Below, in pieces: positions 53,822-58,614 of a stretch of 58,614 nucleotides of DNA; the stretch's first letter is position 1; each line of letters starts with the position of its first letter. The notes below the pieces were generated by a model, which saw only the letters and a list, made by a program, of their open reading frames with translations, was not told where the DNA came from and ran no database searches. Both the position numbers and the translations under genes were made by a program. Source of the DNA: Fragilariopsis cylindrus CCMP1102 (Eukaryota > Bacillariophyta > Bacillariophyceae > Bacillariales > Bacillariaceae); assembly GCA_900095095.1 (NCBI GenBank), contig FMBT01000541.1, positions 1-58,614 of the forward strand, written 5' to 3'.

Positions 53822-55300
53822 CTACGATTTATTAAATATATCACCTAATCTTTGAATATCATCATCGGATGGTCCATCCTCCCCACCATTATCATTGTCG
53901 TATCCTCCACCTGATGACGACCCACTACCACTCGAGTCTCCACCACTGCCACTGCCACTGCCATCACCTTGTGGTGTTTTAGGTAATGATCTTCTTTTTC
54001 TTGTTGGTGGTGGTTCATCATCATCATCATCGTCGTCATCATTATCATCATCATCGTCATCATCAACATCAACATTATCATCATCATCCCCATCACTATT
54101 ATTAGTATCAGTTGAATTGGTTGTATCAGTAATATTTTTACCATTCTTATCTAAACCAAAATATTCAGCACGTTGTGCTTCCGTAATCTCTAATCCCTTA
54201 ATGACATTATTTTCTTCTTTTCGATTACGAATATAATCACGGACACCAAATAAACCAAAGGTTGGTATAAAACATGCCACAGCTACCGAAACATATATTT
54301 TAATTGGTTTTGTTTTACCACCACCCGAAAATGAATCTTTGGTACCTTTGGATATTTTATTAGAGACATCGGTGGAGGCAGAGGAACCACTTTTAGAACT
54401 CGATGCACTAAATGACGAGGCACGTTGTTTCCGTACATCCACAGCAGTACCTGAATCCGAATTTCCAGTACCGAATAAATATTCTTCATCTGCTTCATCA
54501 AAATCAGCACCGTACGTGTCATCGTCGTCCAACTCCGCATCATATTCACCATATAAATCACTTTTTTTTGTTTTTTGGATCGCATCCTCTTTAGACAATC
54601 CGGTGATTGATCCGACACTGGATTTTGCATCAATATTATCACGAATTTCATCCGGCATTTCACCTTTCCCCAATTGTTCGGCTTGTTCGATGGAGATACC
54701 CGGTCGTAAAGAATAAATTTGTAATCCCTGTTCGGCAATATCCGCTTGTGTTAAGGCATACGATGGTGCAGGTACTATAATTGTACCACCACCCAATATT
54801 GATACAATACCACCGGCGGATGCTAATGAAGCAGCAACAATTGTAGCTGCTCTTCTTTTTGTTTTGGATTTAGATCTACTACGTGCTGTTTGATTGCTTT
54901 TTTGTTGTTGTGGTGGTGTTGTCATCCTATTATTGCTGCTATTATTCCAAAAACAGAGTGTACGGCGTAATCGTGAACGTTTCGAATCGGTAGCATCATG
55001 ATGAGATTCGTCCTTGTTGTCGTCATTGTTGTGGACCGAACAAAGAGCTGTCGTAGCTGCTGGGCAGGAAGTTGTTGAAGTCGGCGTAGTAGTCTGTTGT
55101 TGTGGAACTATCACGCAGCTGTTGTATCTGCTAAAACTACTACTTGATCTTGATCGTCCTACTAGTATTCTTTCGTGTTGATTAAAGTTGCTGTTAAATG
55201 CATAGGAATGAGTTGTTGACACAGCCATTAATGATAGTATCACCATCAACGTCAAGGCTATTAAAGATGTCATACTACTAGTACTTGTGTTTGTGATCAT
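53822..55300 (-). CDS. Predicted thylakoid protein with signal peptide, plastid transit and Tat-type signals
   Basis: 492 residues from the ATG at 55,300. Residues 1-31 are a signal peptide ending at THSYAFNS (S32-Y-A-F35), matching the diatom ASAF-type cleavage motif with Phe at +1. A basic Ser-rich transit region follows. Residues about 146-182 read KTKRRAAT, then a hydrophobic stretch (IVAASLASAGGIVSILGGGT) and PSYA, the order of a twin-arginine signal with an A-x-A-like site. A second hydrophobic segment at about 334-352 (IYVSVAVACFIPTFGLFG) is probably a membrane span. The C-terminal third is Asp-rich and then Gly/Ser-rich. I infer delivery across the ER and plastid membranes and then into or across the thylakoid. 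The mature domain is not recognised. Confidence 0.7.
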   Translation of the reverse strand: MITNTSTSSMTSLIALTLMVILSLMAVSTTHSYAFNSNFNQHERILVGRSRSSSSFSRYNSCVIVPQQQTTTPTSTTSCPAATTALCSVHNNDDNKDESHHDATDSKRSRLRRTLCFWNNSSNNRMTTPPQQQKSNQTARSRSKSKTKRRAATIVAASLASAGGIVSILGGGTIIVPAPSYALTQADIAEQGLQIYSLRPGISIEQAEQLGKGEMPDEIRDNIDAKSSVGSITGLSKEDAIQKTKKSDLYGEYDAELDDDDTYGADFDEADEEYLFGTGNSDSGTAVDVRKQRASSFSASSSKSGSSASTDVSNKISKGTKDSFSGGGKTKPIKIYVSVAVACFIPTFGLFGVRDYIRNRKEENNVIKGLEITEAQRAEYFGLDKNGKNITDTTNSTDTNNSDGDDDDNVDVDDDDDDDNDDDDDDDDEPPPTRKRRSLPKTPQGDGSGSGSGGDSSGSGSSSGGGYDNDNGGEDGPSDDDIQRLGDIFNKS

Positions 55301-56533
55301 CTTCCGTCAGTACAGTCGTAGAGAGAGAGAGTGTGTGAGTCGTCGTCTTTCGTCTTTCGTATTTTTTATTTGGGCAACGGTTAGTGTCGTCGAGAGAACA
55401 CTCAGTATTTGGCTAGAGGATACTTTTACCAAGAGAGAGAGAGAGAGAGAGGATACAGAGATCAGGTCGTCGTTGCGATACAAATATATACAGTACAGTT
55501 GATTGGCGGATGGATGAGCGATGTGAAGTACCGTACCGGTAGAGATCTGGCTGAGATGTTGTTCGTTCCTGTCATCAGATCGAAAAGCTGTCATGATAAT
55601 ATGATGTTTTAATGCTTTTTCACTGTGTCGTGACGCGTGGAGCCAATCTAAAATAAATAATCATTGATGTACCAAATCAAATTAGGGGAATGAATCAATC
55701 AATCTGAAAAGATCTTTGATATTCCTCCCCCCCCCCTAATGTATTTTTTTTTTGTCAACTCGACTCACTCATTCATACTTACTCTATGTACCTAATATAC
55801 TGTAGAAATGTACTATAGTACTGTACAAGATTGTAGGCAGATTGTCATTGCTATATGTCTGTCAGTCGACAGTACATCATTGCTTGCTTCGCTCCGACGT
55901 CTTATTATTTATTCATTCATGTCCACACAAAATAATAATCTCAGTCAGTTCAACCAAGCTTTAGTTATTCTAACCTACTGTACTGTACCGATGATACTCC
56001 GAAAGCGAACACAGCAAAGCATCTGCTTCCGATCCTTTTGGCATGTCCAAACGTGCTACTATGGTGTATCTTCTGATTGGCTCAAACAATAGCTACACAC
56101 TAACGTTAGTCTGTGTGTGTTCTTGTCCATGTGCGCTGTGATTTGTTCTTCTTAACGTTACTTCTTCTTGGCGCACCAAAAATAAAATAGGATTCCGATA
56201 TGCAAAAGACACAAGAACAACACAAAATACAATACTAGTACCATCACATCATCACATTCATCGCTCATTCATTTATATCATTCACTTGTCTGTGTGTAGG
56301 TAGTATCTTGAACGTGACCAGCAGTAAGAAAGTAGCACAGCCACAGCCACAGCCACAAACTCCCACACTCCAACAAAAATACACAATACCCTTTACGGCT
56401 GAACTTACTAGCTACTATATCGACTTATCATATCACTTGCTTCGTCTCACTCAGTTGATACTCAGCTGCTACTGCACTCATTAAATTCAATTAAAACTAA
56501 ATCATAAAACATAAACAATACAATACAAGAATC
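55301..56533. promoter_or_regulatory. Divergent intergenic region between two plastid-targeted genes
   Basis: 1.2 kb between head-to-head starts. It contains (GA)n runs at about 55,320-55,331 and 55,433-55,452, a poly-C run at about 55,728-55,736 and (CCACAG)n at about 56,339-56,355. The arrangement would allow co-regulation; no transcription-factor site is identified with confidence. Confidence 0.4.
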
Positions 56534-58327
56534 ATGAAGTTTTCATCATTATCATCATCGTCGTTGTACACGATCCTTTTGACATTGACATTGTCATTGT
56601 CGTCATTGTCATCACCGACATTGGTATTATCATTTTCACCTGCTACTACTACACCATTCAGGCGGGTTCCAACATCATCAACATCTTCAACATCTTCAAG
56701 AAGTTCTTCGTTCACAAAATTAAATTTATCAGATGAATTAAATGATTATCGTCGTGGACTGAGTCAAATTCATAAAAATTATACTGATGATGATAATAAT
56801 GACGATGGTAATGATCGTAGTTTAAAACAGAACGTCGTGAACAATGACAAAAACAATGACAATGACAATAAAAATAATAATAAACAAGTCAATAATATAT
56901 GTGAATGTGTCTTTAAATTTGGTGGTTCAAGTTTAGCATCTGCAGAACGGATTGATTATGTGGCTCATTTAATTAAAGATCAAATCCAATTAGGATATAA
57001 ACCACGCGCGGTGATCTGTAGTGCTATGGGTAAAACTACTAATCAATTATTATTAGCTGGTGAATATGCCTTAGAGGGGAAAGTATGTGTGGAGGAAATA
57101 CGTACATTACATACCAATACCATGAATATATTTAATTTTTCCGAAATTGATTTTACAAGAATTGCTGTGAATGAATTATTAATAGAATGTGAACAAATGT
57201 TAACAGGTGTAAAAATGATACAAGAATTGAGTCCCAAGTCCTTAGATCAATTAGTAAGTTATGGTGAACGATGTTCAGTACGGATTATGGCAGCACGATT
57301 AAATCAAATTGGTATACCAGCACAAAGTTTTGATGCCTGGGAACTTGGTATTATCACTGATAGTCAATTTGGGGATGCGAAACTTTTACCCAGTTATGAA
57401 AGTAAAATACAAAATGCGTTCAAAGAAAAAATTAATGATGTAAATACTGTAGCAATCGTCACTGGATTTATTGGTCATGATAGTAATGGTAAAATAACCA
57501 CACTGGGCCGGGGTGGATCTGATTTAACAGCCACTGCAATTGGTGCAGCATTAAAGCTCGATGAAATACAAGTATGGAAAGATGTCGATGGTATATTATC
57601 GACCGATCCAAGAATTGTCTCCAATGCGATACCACTAGATCAAATATCATTTGAAGAAGCATCAGAATTAGCCTACTTTGGTGCACAAGTCTTACATCCC
57701 ATTGCCATGCAACCCGCCATGAAATATAATGTTCCTGTTCGTGTAAAGAATAGTTATAATCCCAGTGCAATCGGTACCATAATTCGTGCGGAAAAATCCA
57801 TGTCACAACGGTTAGTGACCGCCATCACTTATAAAAAAGGTGTCACGGTCTTAGATATTTGTTCAACACAAATGTTAGGTGCCTACGGATTTCTTGCAAA
57901 AGTATTTCATGAATTTGAAAAACATAAATTATCGGTGGACGTATTAGCAAGTTCTGAAGTGAGTGTTAGTTTAACATTAGATACGAAACAAGACACCAAT
58001 ATGATTGATTCCTTAATGGAGGCATTATCAGATGTTTCGAATGTGATACGGAAAGATAATTATAGTATTATTACCTTAATTGCCGATATCACACAAAGTT
58101 CCGAAGTATTAGCAATAGCCTTTCGTGTATTTTCCAAAGAAAATATACAAGTCGAAATGATGAGTCAAGGTGCGTCGAAAGTGAATATCTCCTTTATTAT
58201 TAAATCCAGTCAATTAGAGAAGGCTATTATTCAATTGCATTCCTGTTACTTTGAAGGAAAATGTTCCGTTCCAGTGAATAAACATATAGTGGAAGCAGAA
58301 CAATATGATCGTAATAAAAATAATTGA
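56534..58327 (+). CDS. AK: Plastid-targeted aspartate kinase (aspartokinase)
   Basis: 597 residues. It catalyses L-aspartate + ATP to 4-phospho-L-aspartate + ADP (EC 2.7.2.4), the first step of the lysine, threonine and methionine pathway. Residues 1-35 are a signal peptide ending VLSFSPATTT, a diatom plastid cleavage motif with Phe; a Ser/Asn/Asp-rich transit and linker region follows. The kinase domain starts with VFKFGGSS at 127-133. Other marks are VSYGERCSVR, ITTLGRGGSDLTA at 321-333, VWKDVDGILSTDPR at 347-360 and ELAYFGAQVLHP. Two C-terminal ACT domains (about 436-505 and 511-580) would bind the regulatory amino acid; the closest plant relatives are lysine-inhibited monofunctional enzymes. 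There is no homoserine dehydrogenase domain. Single exon, no disruption seen. Confidence 0.95.
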   Translation: MKFSSLSSSSLYTILLTLTLSLSSLSSPTLVLSFSPATTTPFRRVPTSSTSSTSSRSSSFTKLNLSDELNDYRRGLSQIHKNYTDDDNNDDGNDRSLKQNVVNNDKNNDNDNKNNNKQVNNICECVFKFGGSSLASAERIDYVAHLIKDQIQLGYKPRAVICSAMGKTTNQLLLAGEYALEGKVCVEEIRTLHTNTMNIFNFSEIDFTRIAVNELLIECEQMLTGVKMIQELSPKSLDQLVSYGERCSVRIMAARLNQIGIPAQSFDAWELGIITDSQFGDAKLLPSYESKIQNAFKEKINDVNTVAIVTGFIGHDSNGKITTLGRGGSDLTATAIGAALKLDEIQVWKDVDGILSTDPRIVSNAIPLDQISFEEASELAYFGAQVLHPIAMQPAMKYNVPVRVKNSYNPSAIGTIIRAEKSMSQRLVTAITYKKGVTVLDICSTQMLGAYGFLAKVFHEFEKHKLSVDVLASSEVSVSLTLDTKQDTNMIDSLMEALSDVSNVIRKDNYSIITLIADITQSSEVLAIAFRVFSKENIQVEMMSQGASKVNISFIIKSSQLEKAIIQLHSCYFEGKCSVPVNKHIVEAEQYDRNKNN

Positions 58328-58614
58328 AACAGAATAATATAATAGAAGAATACGAAGAAAAAAAAGTGAACGAAAAGAAACGAAAACAAGAAACAAAAGA
58401 CAGCACTGTGACTGTAACTTATCTAATGGGATAGTGTTTTTTTTTTGTTGGCATAAAATAATAAAAAACATACTGTATTAAAATAAACCTTAGAACAGTA
58501 AGTGCTTGGTATACTACCGTAGCTACTATATTGCCAATCGATCGGGGTAGTTTGTGCTATCTTATTTCGGACGTGTCCTGTTCTTCAACCATCTACGATT
58601 GTATGTGCACATAG
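58328..58614. other. 3' flank of the aspartate kinase gene
   Basis: A-rich sequence followed by T-rich sequence. AATAAA-like motifs occur at about 58,460 and 58,482. No further gene is visible. Confidence 0.5.

Noticed and set aside
57043..57806. Minus-strand frames of 64 and 112 codons
   Set aside because: They are antisense to the well-supported aspartate kinase gene.

Overview
This is a eukaryotic nuclear window, AT-rich and full of microsatellites and low-complexity (Asn, Asp, Ser, Gln) protein tracts. I infer a diatom or close stramenopile. Two proteins carry diatom-type plastid presequences: a signal peptide followed by an S-x-A-F or L-S-F-S-P-like cleavage motif. One protein has an HPGN/DUF6824 domain, a family I know mainly from diatoms. 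I cannot name the species. Low gene density, GT-AG introns and tandem repeats over about a third of the window fit this.

Layout. 1-5.07 kb: a minus-strand gene for a repeat-built Ala/Pro/Val/Asp protein. 5.07-11.79 kb: a large minus-strand gene that I reconstruct as five exons (2,013 residues), with an N-terminal PHD-like zinc cluster and a central ParB/DGQHR-type D-G-G-H-R motif. 11.8-13.1 kb: a perfect 281-bp tandem duplication. 13.1 kb: a MYND-finger gene. 13.6-22.5 kb: almost pure repeat, with a 4.8-kb satellite of about 440-bp monomers, a 232-bp repeat, a decayed coding remnant and telomere-like arrays. 23.0-24.1 kb: one plausible small gene and one weak secreted-peptide candidate. 24.8-34.85 kb: two inverted copies of a noncoding dispersed repeat flanking a helical-repeat (TPR-like) gene; a third, truncated copy lies at 50.7-53.5 kb. 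35.4-45.2 kb: two paralogous acidic single-pass membrane-protein genes, with a complete Ty3/Gypsy LTR retrotransposon (37,095-42,833) between them. 46.3-47.9 kb: a CRAL-TRIO-like plus DUF6824 protein. 49.5-50.5 kb: an unrecognised gene. 53.8-58.3 kb: a divergent pair, a predicted thylakoid membrane or lumen protein with tripartite targeting and a plastid-targeted aspartate kinase, which may share a 1.2-kb intergenic control region.

The retrotransposon is the most informative object. Its 210-bp LTRs look identical, and a 5-bp target duplication (GACGC) marks a recent insertion. Gag and Pol lie in one frame, separated by a single UGA. The first part of Pol is a series of nine small inverted repeats (CTGTC/GACAG stems) in which two units change both arms in a compensatory way, although both changes alter the protein. 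This suggests a selected RNA hairpin array just after the Gag stop. Pol has two -1 frame breaks; the first falls on a G-GGT-TTG heptamer. No TGG-type tRNA primer site follows the 5' LTR.
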